Source: a virus
IMG/VR virus record: IMGVR_UViG_3300047548_000945
Span: 1-30,921 of that record
Direction: 5' to 3' (one strand)
DNA: 30,921 bases
Positions within the stretch are counted from its first letter, which is position 1. Every line of letters starts with the position of its first letter. Positions 8,019 through 15,491 of the stretch are shown piece after piece. The translations under genes and the position numbers were made by a program. The notes beneath the pieces are model-generated. The model was given only the letters and a program-made list of their open reading frames with translations. It ran no database searches and was not told the origin of the DNA.

Positions 8019-8614
8019 TGAAGTTCACAGATTATTTAAGAGAAGTAGCAGAAGATTGCAACTGTGATAAAAAACCTATATCAGAAGGTTTGCAATATCA
8101 CATAGACAATCAAAAGCTACTTACAGAAAATGTATACCGTCCATTCTCCAAAAAGTATTTTGAGCTATTCAAAGAAGCTAGAGAATTATACAGAAGTGGG
8201 GAGTTAATTCTTACTGAAGAAGAAGAGAAACTTATAAAAAATACCGATCTTGGGGAATTCGGATACTACAACGGTATTAAAGTGCCTCTTGACTTTCCTA
8301 TGAGTGAGGAGCAATTAATGGAAGCAAAAGCAGCTAAGAAGAAGCAACCCCCATTAAATAAACCTAAGCGTGGCGGATCAAAAAAGTTCTACGTTTATGT
8401 ACGTAAACCAGGGGGAGGTATCAAGAAAGTTTCTTTTGGTGATACCAGTGGTTTAAAAGCTAAAATAAACGATCCTAAGGCACGTAAATCATTTGCAGCC
8501 AGACATAAGTGTGCACAGAATAAAGATAGGACAAGTGCCGGATATTGGGCTTGTAGGCTTCCTAGATATGCATCTATGCTTGGATTAAAATCTAGTTTTA
8601 CAGGATACTGGTAG
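8018..8614 (+). CDS. Tagged two-domain basic protein, candidate internal head protein
   Basis: This 198-residue protein begins MKFTDYLREVAEDCN, the first of several similar leaders in the window. Residues about 27-90 form a conserved helical unit (YRPFSKKYFELFKEARELY then LGEFGYYNGIKVPLDFPM). After a basic linker, residues 115-198 form a second unit with KVSFGDTSGLKAKINDP, RKSFAARHKC and GYWACRLPRYASMLGL. The second unit is strongly basic with conserved Cys and Trp, and occurs, as far as I recall, as a stand-alone protein in other phages, so this looks like a fusion. It could bind DNA or metal. No named function is known to me. Context and leader suggest packaging into the head. Confidence 0.6.
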   Translation: MKFTDYLREVAEDCNCDKKPISEGLQYHIDNQKLLTENVYRPFSKKYFELFKEARELYRSGELILTEEEEKLIKNTDLGEFGYYNGIKVPLDFPMSEEQLMEAKAAKKKQPPLNKPKRGGSKKFYVYVRKPGGGIKKVSFGDTSGLKAKINDPKARKSFAARHKCAQNKDRTSAGYWACRLPRYASMLGLKSSFTGYW

Positions 8615-8632
8615 TAGTTTAAATTTATTATA

Positions 8633-11083
8633 ATGAAAAAAAATAAAAAAGATATAGAACTGTTAATTAAAAAGATTCTATTAGAAGAAGTAAAACTCCT
8701 TAAAGAACAAGAGGATGATGACGATAGTGATGTAGAAAAAGGCGAAAAATGGAGCCAAACTAATGATCCAGACTCAGCTTCAACTTGGGAAAAGTTGAAA
8801 TACGTTATGGGTAGGTTAGGAAGCTACAAAGTAAATGGTAAATTCTTTGGAAAGAAGAAAGAACTGAAAGCTGCTAAAGAAAAAATAAAAGTTCTTATAA
8901 ATAAAGAAAGTAATAAATTTATAAAGGATTTAGATCAGTTTATTAAAAAAACAAACAAAGAGTTTCCTAATAACTTAAAAGGAGCTGATTTCTTAAGCAT
9001 TGTAATGTCTATAGCTGCTACTTACGATTCTATAGTAGACGCAGTTAAAAAAGAAGAAATGCCTGTAGATGCAGCAAATGGCGTTATTAATGATTTAAGA
9101 GAGTATGTAAAATTTATCTTAGATGCTAAATTATCTGCAGCATACTCTACTGTAGACGAATCAACAGAACAAGACTATAAAGAGTTGTATGAAGCCTTTG
9201 GGTTACAAGAAGACCAAGCAGCTGACATTAGAGCTAAATTTAAAGCAGATAGAGCGGCTAGAGCTGCTGGTGACGACAAAGATGATTACAAAAGCACTAA
9301 GATAGACACTCTTAAATCAAACAAGCTTCCTCTTACCTTAGCTGGGGTAGGAGCTTCTATGGGAGCCTTTAGTTGGTTAGTAAATACTGAATGGTTTAAA
9401 AGCTTGTTCGATGTAGTAACTCCAGATACTTGGAAAGATGGAGCGGAAGTAGCTAGCGAACAAATAACAGATATAAAAGAAGGAGAGGGGGTTTATAAAC
9501 TATTAGGAAGAGTTACTGGTAATAATTTAGATGGAAACTCAAGCCCTTCTGAGTTTGTAAATGCTTTAAAGCAAATAGGAGGGGGAGATGCTAATAAAGG
9601 AGTAGATTTACTTTGTCAAGAAGGCGGAGTAATGATGAAGCCTGAAGAAGCAAAAGAAGGTTTAAAGGAGTTCTTAAAGAACCCTAATGACTATAAGAAC
9701 ATGAATGATTTGTTTCATGGGTCTGCTTCTGGAACAGGTAAGCTAACTCCTACTGACACTACTTTATATGGAACAATATCTGGCAGACAGCTTACGTCTG
9801 TGGTAATGAAGATACTGCCTAAGATTTTTGTAAAAGGTTCTATAAAAACAGGAGCTGGGTATGCAATAGCTAAAGGGTTAGGAGGTATTTTAGGACCTAT
9901 AGGGGTAGGATTATTAGCAGCAGGAGCCACTGTAAAGCTTATGAGGATGAAAGGTTTGAAAACCTCAAGAGCAGCTACTTTAAATGCATTATATCAGTCT
10001 TTAAGAAACTTACCTTCAGGAGAGATAATAAAGCCGGAAGGTCCTATTGACACTAAGATAGAAGTTCCTGTTTCTGATATAAACCCAGCAACAGTATCAC
10101 CAGGAGATACGGGAGCTACTTCTGGAAAACAAGGAGCGCCTACATCTAAATCTGCAAAAGTTACTGATAGTGACGATCTTTATAATACATTAAAGAAAGT
10201 CCTTAAGATGGTAGTAAACAGCAGAAAGAAAGCAGGAACCAGATCTGCTGATAATGTAGGAATGGACGGAGCGGGCACTAGATCAGGAAACAAAAAAACA
10301 AGTAATGCTGCGCCTATTGATGTAGAAGACACAGAAGAGGATATTCCCGATACTCCTAAAACCAGTGAAATAGAAGTAGGAAAGAAGTATACTGTAGCGG
10401 CTAAAAACGGAAGAAAAAGGGAGATAGTTGTGAAAGATATAAAAAATGGACAAGCAACTATACAAAGCGCAGACAAAAAGCCTTTTATAATAAATAAAAA
10501 AACAGTGCTGACTCCTCAATTTTCTATAGATGTCCTAAAGAAAATGATGGATCTTGCACAAAAAAGAAGAGTGACTGAAGCCTACATCTCAGATAAAGAC
10601 ATGAGAAAGTACTTAAGTAGCTCCCTATCATTTGATAAACTTCAAACTTTTGAAGAGTTATTAAAACTTATAGAGAATTTGAGAAATAAAATAAGAGGAG
10701 CTCAAAAATCAAAAGATTCTGAGTTTAATAAGCTTATAGATAACTTCTCAGCTAATCCTATAATGTCTACGGATTTCAAAACAATGTTTGATGTATCTAT
10801 GGGCAAAGATAATAGAGAGTCTATAAAAGCCTTAATAGACGATATATTCTTATCATTGTATTCTAGCAAATTTGGAAGAGAGAATTTAATAGATAAGATG
10901 GCTAGTGCTGGAGGAGGTAACATAAATGCTTTGCAAGAAAAAGAATACAGCACAGTAGATCCAAATAAATCATTTGTTAAAGATGCACAATCTAGAGATA
11001 GATTTAAAGGCAATTTAATAAAATTCTTACAAGATTCAGTAAGACTCTTTCAACACATGTATAGCAGAAGAAAACAGAAGTAG
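8633..11083 (+). CDS. Large tagged protein with hydrophobic glycine-rich segments, candidate ejected internal virion protein
   Basis: The 816-residue protein has the leader IKKILLEEVKLLKEQE, with LLE and LKE sites, followed by an acidic run. Residues 1-220 are helical and charged. Hydrophobic stretches occur at about 231-251 (LPLTLAGVGASMGAFSWLV) and 404-436 (a Gly/Ala zipper: AIAKGLGGILGPIGVGLLAA). A Ser/Thr/Pro-rich disordered part follows at about 470-570. Then a small beta module appears at about 580-625 (KKYTVAAKNGRKREIVVKDI, KOW/SH3-like), and the C-terminal part is helical and charged. Long internal head proteins that can insert in membranes are known in other phages as ejection proteins; that role is inferred here from the leader and hydrophobic segments. 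I do not recognise the family. Confidence 0.6.
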   Translation: MKKNKKDIELLIKKILLEEVKLLKEQEDDDDSDVEKGEKWSQTNDPDSASTWEKLKYVMGRLGSYKVNGKFFGKKKELKAAKEKIKVLINKESNKFIKDLDQFIKKTNKEFPNNLKGADFLSIVMSIAATYDSIVDAVKKEEMPVDAANGVINDLREYVKFILDAKLSAAYSTVDESTEQDYKELYEAFGLQEDQAADIRAKFKADRAARAAGDDKDDYKSTKIDTLKSNKLPLTLAGVGASMGAFSWLVNTEWFKSLFDVVTPDTWKDGAEVASEQITDIKEGEGVYKLLGRVTGNNLDGNSSPSEFVNALKQIGGGDANKGVDLLCQEGGVMMKPEEAKEGLKEFLKNPNDYKNMNDLFHGSASGTGKLTPTDTTLYGTISGRQLTSVVMKILPKIFVKGSIKTGAGYAIAKGLGGILGPIGVGLLAAGATVKLMRMKGLKTSRAATLNALYQSLRNLPSGEIIKPEGPIDTKIEVPVSDINPATVSPGDTGATSGKQGAPTSKSAKVTDSDDLYNTLKKVLKMVVNSRKKAGTRSADNVGMDGAGTRSGNKKTSNAAPIDVEDTEEDIPDTPKTSEIEVGKKYTVAAKNGRKREIVVKDIKNGQATIQSADKKPFIINKKTVLTPQFSIDVLKKMMDLAQKRRVTEAYISDKDMRKYLSSSLSFDKLQTFEELLKLIENLRNKIRGAQKSKDSEFNKLIDNFSANPIMSTDFKTMFDVSMGKDNRESIKALIDDIFLSLYSSKFGRENLIDKMASAGGGNINALQEKEYSTVDPNKSFVKDAQSRDRFKGNLIKFLQDSVRLFQHMYSRRKQK

Positions 11084-11087
11084 ATAT

Positions 11088-11354
11088 ATGAGTTATGAAG
11101 TACCTTATAAAGAAGAATACTCCAAAGGCTGGTACGAAAGGGTTTTTAAAAGTGACGTAGAATCAGGAGAGCTAGTATGGCACAGAGATCGTGAAGATAG
11201 GATAGTAGAACCTATAGAACCTACTGATTGGATGTTTCAAAGGGAAAATGAGCTGCCTATAAAAATAGAGGGGCAGATTAACATACCTATGGGACAGTGG
11301 CACAGGACAATAAAAGGTACAGGGGATTTAAAAATAAGGATTAAAAAACTATGA
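11088..11354 (+). CDS. Small conserved beta-rich phage protein (cupin-like)
   Basis: This 88-residue protein contains ELVWHRDREDRIVEPIE, a W-x-F-Q segment, then NELPIKIEGQINIPMGQWHR and GTGDLKIRIKKL. The pattern of a 'WHRD' strand, a 'P-x-x-x-HR' turn and a last strand fits a small cupin-like barrel; I associate such proteins with T4-like marine phages. H33, D35 and the later H are possible metal ligands. It has no leader tag and its stop overlaps the next ATG. Function is unknown. Confidence 0.55.
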   Translation: MSYEVPYKEEYSKGWYERVFKSDVESGELVWHRDREDRIVEPIEPTDWMFQRENELPIKIEGQINIPMGQWHRTIKGTGDLKIRIKKL

Positions 11355-12091
11355 AATTTATAAAACTCTTAGAGCAGTCGATAGTAGAGGAGGCATTGAT
11401 AAATGAACAAGTTGAGGAAGGTATAGGAAAGACTATAGCTAAGGGAGCTTTAGCTGGTGCTTTAAGTTTCAGTCCTGTTAAAAAAGATATAAAAAGTACT
11501 AAACCCGATACTGAGTTATCAACTAAAGCCAAAAGTGCTACTAGTAAGTATTCTACAATAGTATCAGATATAATAGACAATATAGAAGGAGGTTACTATA
11601 ATCCTGGACAATTAAAAAGTAAAAAATATAAAAGGTCCGGAGAAACTATGTTTGGTTTAGATAGATTAAGATCTCCTGAAATAACTAAATCTCCACAAGG
11701 ACAAGAATTTTGGAACACTGTTGACAAAAATAAAAAAAATTGGAAGTGGAATGACATGGGAGGGGAGGAAGAAAGTAAGTTGAAAGATATAGCAAAAGAT
11801 ATAATGGTTTCTAGATTTGAAAACTATTTAAACAGGTATATAAAAACAGATAAAGCAAAAAATCTAATAAAAAATAATTATAACCTACTTTTTAATTTTG
11901 TATATTCAACTTGGAATGGCCAAGGATGGTTTAAAGACTTTTCAGAGATAGTAAATAGCGAAATAGACAAAGGGAATGAAAACCCGGAAGATATATTTGA
12001 AAAATTAATACAAGCTAGAAAGAACAGTAAAAACGGTCTTATTCGACAGTCCGCTCCTAAAGTAGAAAAATTAGCAAGTAAAAACCCATAG
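11351..12091 (+). CDS. Tagged lysozyme-like protein (candidate virion muramidase)
   Basis: The 246-residue protein starts with the leader MKFIKLLEQSIVEEALINE, which offers IVE and INE sites, and then a short Ala/Gly hydrophobic stretch (24-40). From about residue 70 it shows DIIDNIEGGYYNP, with Glu79 in the position of the lysozyme-superfamily catalytic acid, followed by SGETMFGLDRL at 96-106. This E-G-G ... G-E-T-x-F-G-L layout resembles GH108/secretion-type muramidases (E-G-G ... G-G-T-x-y-G-I). The later FNFVYSTWNGQGWF fits the helical lobe. It would cleave peptidoglycan. The head-type leader suggests the enzyme is packaged and ejected rather than used in host lysis. The alternative is a lysozyme fold without activity. 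Confidence 0.6.
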   Translation: MKFIKLLEQSIVEEALINEQVEEGIGKTIAKGALAGALSFSPVKKDIKSTKPDTELSTKAKSATSKYSTIVSDIIDNIEGGYYNPGQLKSKKYKRSGETMFGLDRLRSPEITKSPQGQEFWNTVDKNKKNWKWNDMGGEEESKLKDIAKDIMVSRFENYLNRYIKTDKAKNLIKNNYNLLFNFVYSTWNGQGWFKDFSEIVNSEIDKGNENPEDIFEKLIQARKNSKNGLIRQSAPKVEKLASKNP

Positions 12092-12093
12092 TT

Positions 12094-12672
12094 ATGTCAG
12101 ACACAAAGTTAAAGAAAGAGTTTAGAGAAAGAGACGTACAAAGGCTCAGAAACATCATTACCAAAAAATATGGAGATGCTACTGGAGTACAAGTAGGTTA
12201 CGAAAAACAAACGGAGGATCATTTAGAAGGAGATGTTTGGGAAGAGGGGGATAAGACTTGGACTATAAAAGATGGTATAAAGCAAACAGTAACAAAACTA
12301 GATAGAATAAAAAAACTAACTAGAATACCTTTACTATGTCCGAAGTGTTCTCAGCCTACTAAAAACCCTCTAGATAAGAAAATGTACCCTTTACATGGTA
12401 TGTGTTTTAATTGCGTAATTAGCATGGAAACACAGCTAAAAATGGAAGGAAAATACGAAGAGTATGCTAAAAATATGGTTACTAAAAACATAATAACCCA
12501 TATAGAAGAGGCAGAACAGTTTATCGAAGAGTTTGCTAAATCTAATATAAAAGAGACTTATGTTACGGAACAAGGAGATGTAGAAGAGTGGGAAGGCGGA
12601 GTAGATAAAGACAAGTTAGTTGATAAATTGAAAGAAGGTCTTAAAGAAATGAAAGAAAGACTAGAAAATTAA
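12094..12672 (+). CDS. Zinc-ribbon-like conserved phage protein
   Basis: The 192-residue protein has CPKC at 82-85 and CFNC at 104-107, separated by a short basic loop with PLHGM, which is a plausible four-Cys zinc site. The N-terminal half is charged (KKEFRERDVQRLRNII) and contains an acidic W-rich patch. The C-terminal half is a long amphipathic helical region with alternating Glu and Lys. I believe similar proteins occur in T4-like marine phages without assigned function. There is no leader tag. It follows the lysozyme-like gene by 2 bases and precedes a promoter-motif gap. Confidence 0.55.
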   Translation: MSDTKLKKEFRERDVQRLRNIITKKYGDATGVQVGYEKQTEDHLEGDVWEEGDKTWTIKDGIKQTVTKLDRIKKLTRIPLLCPKCSQPTKNPLDKKMYPLHGMCFNCVISMETQLKMEGKYEEYAKNMVTKNIITHIEEAEQFIEEFAKSNIKETYVTEQGDVEEWEGGVDKDKLVDKLKEGLKEMKERLEN

Positions 12673-12682
12673 ATATTTATAT
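12672..12682 (+). promoter_or_regulatory. Candidate promoter motif
   Basis: AATATTTATAT lies just after the stop of the zinc-ribbon gene and 17 bases before the ATG at 12700, the same spacing as the copy before 7013. Confidence 0.6.
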
Positions 12683-12699
12683 CTATAAATTATATAAAA

Positions 12700-13323
12700 A
12701 TGAACCTCTCTGATATTTTTAAAGAAGCGTTGCTTGAAGCCAAGAAAGAAAAACCATCTGCTGGACTTACAAAAAAGCAAAAATCTGACGTTGCGAAGAA
12801 GGCAAAAGCAGGTAAAGATATAGGCAAAAAAGGTAAAGGATTTGAAAAAATAGCTAAAAAAGCTGGTGGAGGAGAGAAAGGTGAAAAGATAGCCGCCGCA
12901 GCAATGTGGAAGAATGTCAAGAGGGTAAAAGAAGGATCGGATGGAATGGATCATGAAGTATCTATGGCCAAAAATAGTTTAAAATCAATAGCTAAATCGG
13001 TAATGGATTTGATGCAAAAACTAGGAGACGAAGAAAGAGACATTCCAGGCTGGATCCAAGACCACATAACTAATGCAGAGAATTTCATAGATCAAGCAGC
13101 TCAAGGATTTCATGAGTTGGGGGGACACGATGAAGAGGATGACGATGATTCTGAAGAATCAGAAATGATACAGCCAGTAGACGAGAAAAAACTGACTAAA
13201 GCTGAAAAAGAAAAGAAAGATGAGATACTAAAAGCAATGGAGAAAAAAGGTGGAGGCAAAAAAAAGATGGGTCCTAAACAATATGCAATAGCAACTGCAC
13301 AAGCAATTAAATCTGCTGAGTAA
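12700..13323 (+). CDS. Tagged Lys-rich mosaic protein, candidate internal head protein
   Basis: This 207-residue protein starts MNLSDIFKEALLEAKKEK, a leader with a clear LLE site. Residues 22-78 are extremely Lys-rich with GKGFEKIAKKAGGG and KIAAAAMWKNVK. Residues 85-132 form a helical unit with IPGWIQDHITNAENFIDQAA, similar to helices seen in other T4-like phage small proteins. A run of Asp/Glu at about 133-147 separates this from a basic C-terminus KKMGPKQYAIATAQAIKSAE. The mosaic of basic, helical and acidic parts would suit a DNA-associated internal protein. No enzyme motif is present. Its stop overlaps the next ATG as TAATG. Confidence 0.6.
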   Translation: MNLSDIFKEALLEAKKEKPSAGLTKKQKSDVAKKAKAGKDIGKKGKGFEKIAKKAGGGEKGEKIAAAAMWKNVKRVKEGSDGMDHEVSMAKNSLKSIAKSVMDLMQKLGDEERDIPGWIQDHITNAENFIDQAAQGFHELGGHDEEDDDDSEESEMIQPVDEKKLTKAEKEKKDEILKAMEKKGGGKKKMGPKQYAIATAQAIKSAE

Positions 13324-13841
13324 TGAAACTTTTAGACATACTAAAAAAAATGATTTTAGAGGAGCTAGAAGCCATGAACTGTGAAAGTTGTGGGCAAGAT
13401 GCCAATATGGAGATGTTATATGAAAAGCTTTGCCCAAAAGGAAAAGCTTATGCAGAACGTAGAAAAGCTGCTGGAGAAAAACACTCTGCGTATTTAATGG
13501 GAAGGGCTGTTCAAGTGTGTAAAGGAGGTATAGGAAAAAAGAGAAAAGTAAAAAAAGAAGGATTAGAGGATATAGAAGAAAGTTTACATAGTTGGTTTAA
13601 AAGAGAAAAGTGGGTTAGAATAGATACTGAAGGTAACATAGCAGGGAAATGTGGGACTATGAAAAAAGGAAAGCCTACTACAAGATGCTTACCTTTAGCT
13701 AAAGCAAAAAGCCTATCAAAAGAAGAAAGAGCTGCTACATCAAAAAAGAAAGTAGCTGCTTCTAAAAAAGGAAAACAGTTTGTGTCAAATACAAATAAAG
13801 CTAAAGTGTCTTTTAAATCTAGAGAAAAAGATAAACAATGA
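13323..13841 (+). CDS. Tagged basic Cys-containing protein with two small domains
   Basis: The 172-residue protein starts MKLLDILKKMILEELEAM (ILE/LEE sites), then CESCG at 20-24. Residues 37-67 read CPKGKAYAERRKAAGEKHS and end in a second Cys (VQVCKGG). Residues 86-165 contain LHSWFKREKWVRIDTEGNI, a CGTMKKGKPTTRC segment and SLSKEERAATSKKK. This second unit recurs, as I recall, in small basic proteins of phages, bacteria and large DNA viruses, without known activity. The strong positive charge suggests nucleic-acid binding, and the Cys pairs suggest zinc. It overlaps its neighbours by TAATG upstream and ATGA downstream. Confidence 0.6.
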   Translation: MKLLDILKKMILEELEAMNCESCGQDANMEMLYEKLCPKGKAYAERRKAAGEKHSAYLMGRAVQVCKGGIGKKRKVKKEGLEDIEESLHSWFKREKWVRIDTEGNIAGKCGTMKKGKPTTRCLPLAKAKSLSKEERAATSKKKVAASKKGKQFVSNTNKAKVSFKSREKDKQ

Positions 13842-14122
13842 TAAAATTTTTAAAATTATTAGAAGAGTACGGAGGTGGTAAATACGAACTTCCTGAAAAC
13901 CATAAAGCAGGTATGAAAGTGCCATATGGAGGCTCATGTTGTGCAAATTGTAAATGGTGGGTACCTAAAGACAAATCTGAGAAATACCATTGTATAAATG
14001 AGTATTATCAAAAATGGGCGGGTACTGACTCAATTCCATATGATCCAAAAGAGTATTGTACTGATTGGTGGGAACCTAAAAAAGGTGATGCACCTAAAAA
14101 ATCTAAATCTAAGGAAGATTAG
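13838..14122 (+). CDS. Tagged HiPIP-like cysteine protein
   Basis: This 94-residue protein begins MIKFLKLLEEYGGG, with an LLE site at residues 7-9. The rest has C34, C35, C38, C52 and C74 in the layout GSCCANCKWWVPKD, HCINEYYQKW, IPYDPKEYCTDWWE. This closely resembles the four-Cys iron-sulphur pocket of high-potential iron-sulphur protein-like domains found in some T4-like marine phages. It could bind a 4Fe-4S cluster or zinc. A redox function inside a virion would be unusual. Coupled to the previous gene by ATGA. Confidence 0.62.
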   Translation: MIKFLKLLEEYGGGKYELPENHKAGMKVPYGGSCCANCKWWVPKDKSEKYHCINEYYQKWAGTDSIPYDPKEYCTDWWEPKKGDAPKKSKSKED

Positions 14123-14132
14123 ATATTTATAT
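14122..14132 (+). promoter_or_regulatory. Candidate promoter motif very close to a start codon
   Basis: GATATTTATAT starts on the last base of the HiPIP-like gene stop and ends 3 bases before the ATG at 14136. If it is a promoter the message from this start would be leaderless or use an internal start, so an operator or boundary role is also possible. Confidence 0.45.
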
Positions 14133-14135
14133 ATA

Positions 14136-14711
14136 ATGAAGCCAAGATTTTACGAAATATTCAGAAATAAAGTCCTTTGGGAGGTAGAAATAACTAAGGT
14201 AGAAAATGAATCTAACTTAGAAAAGATTATTAAAAAATCTCCAAAAGTTACAAACACTCTCATAAAACTTTTAACTACTCAGGAAAAGAAGAGTAAAAAA
14301 TCAATAGATCAACTTAGAGAGGTAGTATCTGATATTAGGTGTATTGCATATAAACCTACTACCTTTAGGGTAGTAATACCTAATGGAAGTTTTTTTGATT
14401 TAAAATATAATCCAAGTCCTCTTGAGTTAAACTACCCTGAAGATTTTAAAGACTCTGATTTTTTTCAAGTTATTGCAAACGGGAAAAAATACGATATTGT
14501 TAATCGATCAGAGTATGAACAAGCATTGGATCAGATAAATATCTTATTGAAAAACAAACCCATAACTAAGGAGCCAGAACCAGAAGGAGGAGAAGGCGAA
14601 GCTCCCCCTGAAGGAGGAGATGAAACAAAGGGATTAGATACAGGAGAGGCACCTCCGGAGGGAGAAGAAGCAGCTCCAGAAGAGGAAGAAACTAAAGAAC
14701 CAGAAGCATAA
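14136..14711 (+). CDS. Unknown protein with acidic Pro-rich repeat tail
   Basis: The 191-residue product starts MKPRFYEIFRNKVLWEVEI, a weaker version of the leader (LWE site). The open frame extends upstream to 13998 but that part overlaps the HiPIP-like gene and lacks coding character, so the ATG at 14136 after the promoter motif is chosen. Residues 1-145 look like a mixed alpha/beta domain (FRVVIPNGSFFDLKYNPSPL). The last 45 residues are acidic and repetitive with GEAPPEGG and GEAPPEGE units. The acidic tail could keep a capsid partner soluble. The family is not recognised. The stop overlaps the next ATG. Confidence 0.55.
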   Translation: MKPRFYEIFRNKVLWEVEITKVENESNLEKIIKKSPKVTNTLIKLLTTQEKKSKKSIDQLREVVSDIRCIAYKPTTFRVVIPNGSFFDLKYNPSPLELNYPEDFKDSDFFQVIANGKKYDIVNRSEYEQALDQINILLKNKPITKEPEPEGGEGEAPPEGGDETKGLDTGEAPPEGEEAAPEEEETKEPEA

Positions 14712-15145
14712 TGGATCTTACTAAATATCAAAATATAAACCAACAAGTACCAGTTTCGGGACATAACGTAGTTCCTTACTTACTCAATTTGGCAGAATGG
14801 ATTCAAAATTCAGGGGTTCAGATAATACCATACCCATCCGTAATAGTATCAAGCAGTCAAGAATATGCCACCGATCCTTTTGGTAAAACCGCATATTATG
14901 ATCCTCAAGCCAAATCAATAACTTTGTTTGTGGCAGGAAGACATATAAAAGACGTATTAAGGAGTTATGCTCACGAGTTAATACACCATAATCAAAATCT
15001 TTCTGGAAAGTTTGATTCAATAAACATGCAAGCTTTATCTGATCCTAAATACGCAGAAAACGACAAATATTTGCTAGAAATGGAAAAAGATGCGTATCTT
15101 AGAGGCAATATATTGTTTAGATTTTGGGAAGATTCAATTAAGTAG
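14711..15145 (+). CDS. Zinc metallopeptidase-like protein (HExxH, gluzincin type)
   Basis: The 144-residue protein has AHELIHHNQN, a HExxH zinc site at residues 88-92, and a downstream EMEKDAYLRGN in which Glu125 fits the third zinc ligand of gluzincins (E-x-x-A/D). A beta hairpin with YYDPQAKSITLFV precedes the active helix, as expected for this fold. It lacks a signal peptide and the leader tag. It could process a virion protein, a host protein, or act during entry or lysis. It overlaps the upstream gene by one base and lies directly before the membrane proteins. The catalytic assignment is good; the substrate is unknown. Confidence 0.78.
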   Translation: MDLTKYQNINQQVPVSGHNVVPYLLNLAEWIQNSGVQIIPYPSVIVSSSQEYATDPFGKTAYYDPQAKSITLFVAGRHIKDVLRSYAHELIHHNQNLSGKFDSINMQALSDPKYAENDKYLLEMEKDAYLRGNILFRFWEDSIK

Positions 15146-15146
15146 T

Positions 15147-15491
15147 ATGAAAAAATTTATAATAATAACTATTTTTGTTTTTATAGGAGCTGCTATAATA
15201 TTTTATAGGTCTAATGTAAAAAGAGAAGTGGAGTATAAAAAAGCTATTGACAGTTTAAATCATCAAATAGATTTAAGAGAAGATTCCATAATTGCTTTTC
15301 GAGAGCAAGTAGAAATATTTGTTGAAAAAGTTCATAGAGCTGAAACACAATTGCAGGAAAATAAACTTAAGATTAAAAAAATATACAAGGAATATGAAAT
15401 ACATTTATTGTCTGTTGATAGCTACGATATTGATGAGCTTGAGCGCTTCTTCGCAAACCGTTATAAAGACTCAACAAGTACCGAATATTGA
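15147..15491 (+). CDS. Inner-membrane coiled-coil protein, candidate i-spanin
   Basis: The 114-residue protein begins MKKFIIITIFVFIGAAIIFY, a single N-terminal membrane helix, followed by a long charged region with heptad-like pattern (IDSLNHQIDLREDSI, RAETQLQENKLKIKKI). This is the layout of Rz-type inner-membrane spanins. The frame extends upstream to 15090, but the ATG at 15147 directly after the metallopeptidase stop gives a proper membrane anchor. The last 98 bases overlap the next gene in another frame, as in Rz/Rz1 pairs. No endolysin or holin is visible next to it, so this remains a proposal. Confidence 0.6.
   Translation: MKKFIIITIFVFIGAAIIFYRSNVKREVEYKKAIDSLNHQIDLREDSIIAFREQVEIFVEKVHRAETQLQENKLKIKKIYKEYEIHLLSVDSYDIDELERFFANRYKDSTSTEY

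Noticed and set aside
13998-14135. Upstream extension of the gene starting at 14136
   Set aside because: It overlaps the HiPIP-like gene, reads as a frame-shifted copy of it, and lies before the promoter motif; the start at 14136 is better.
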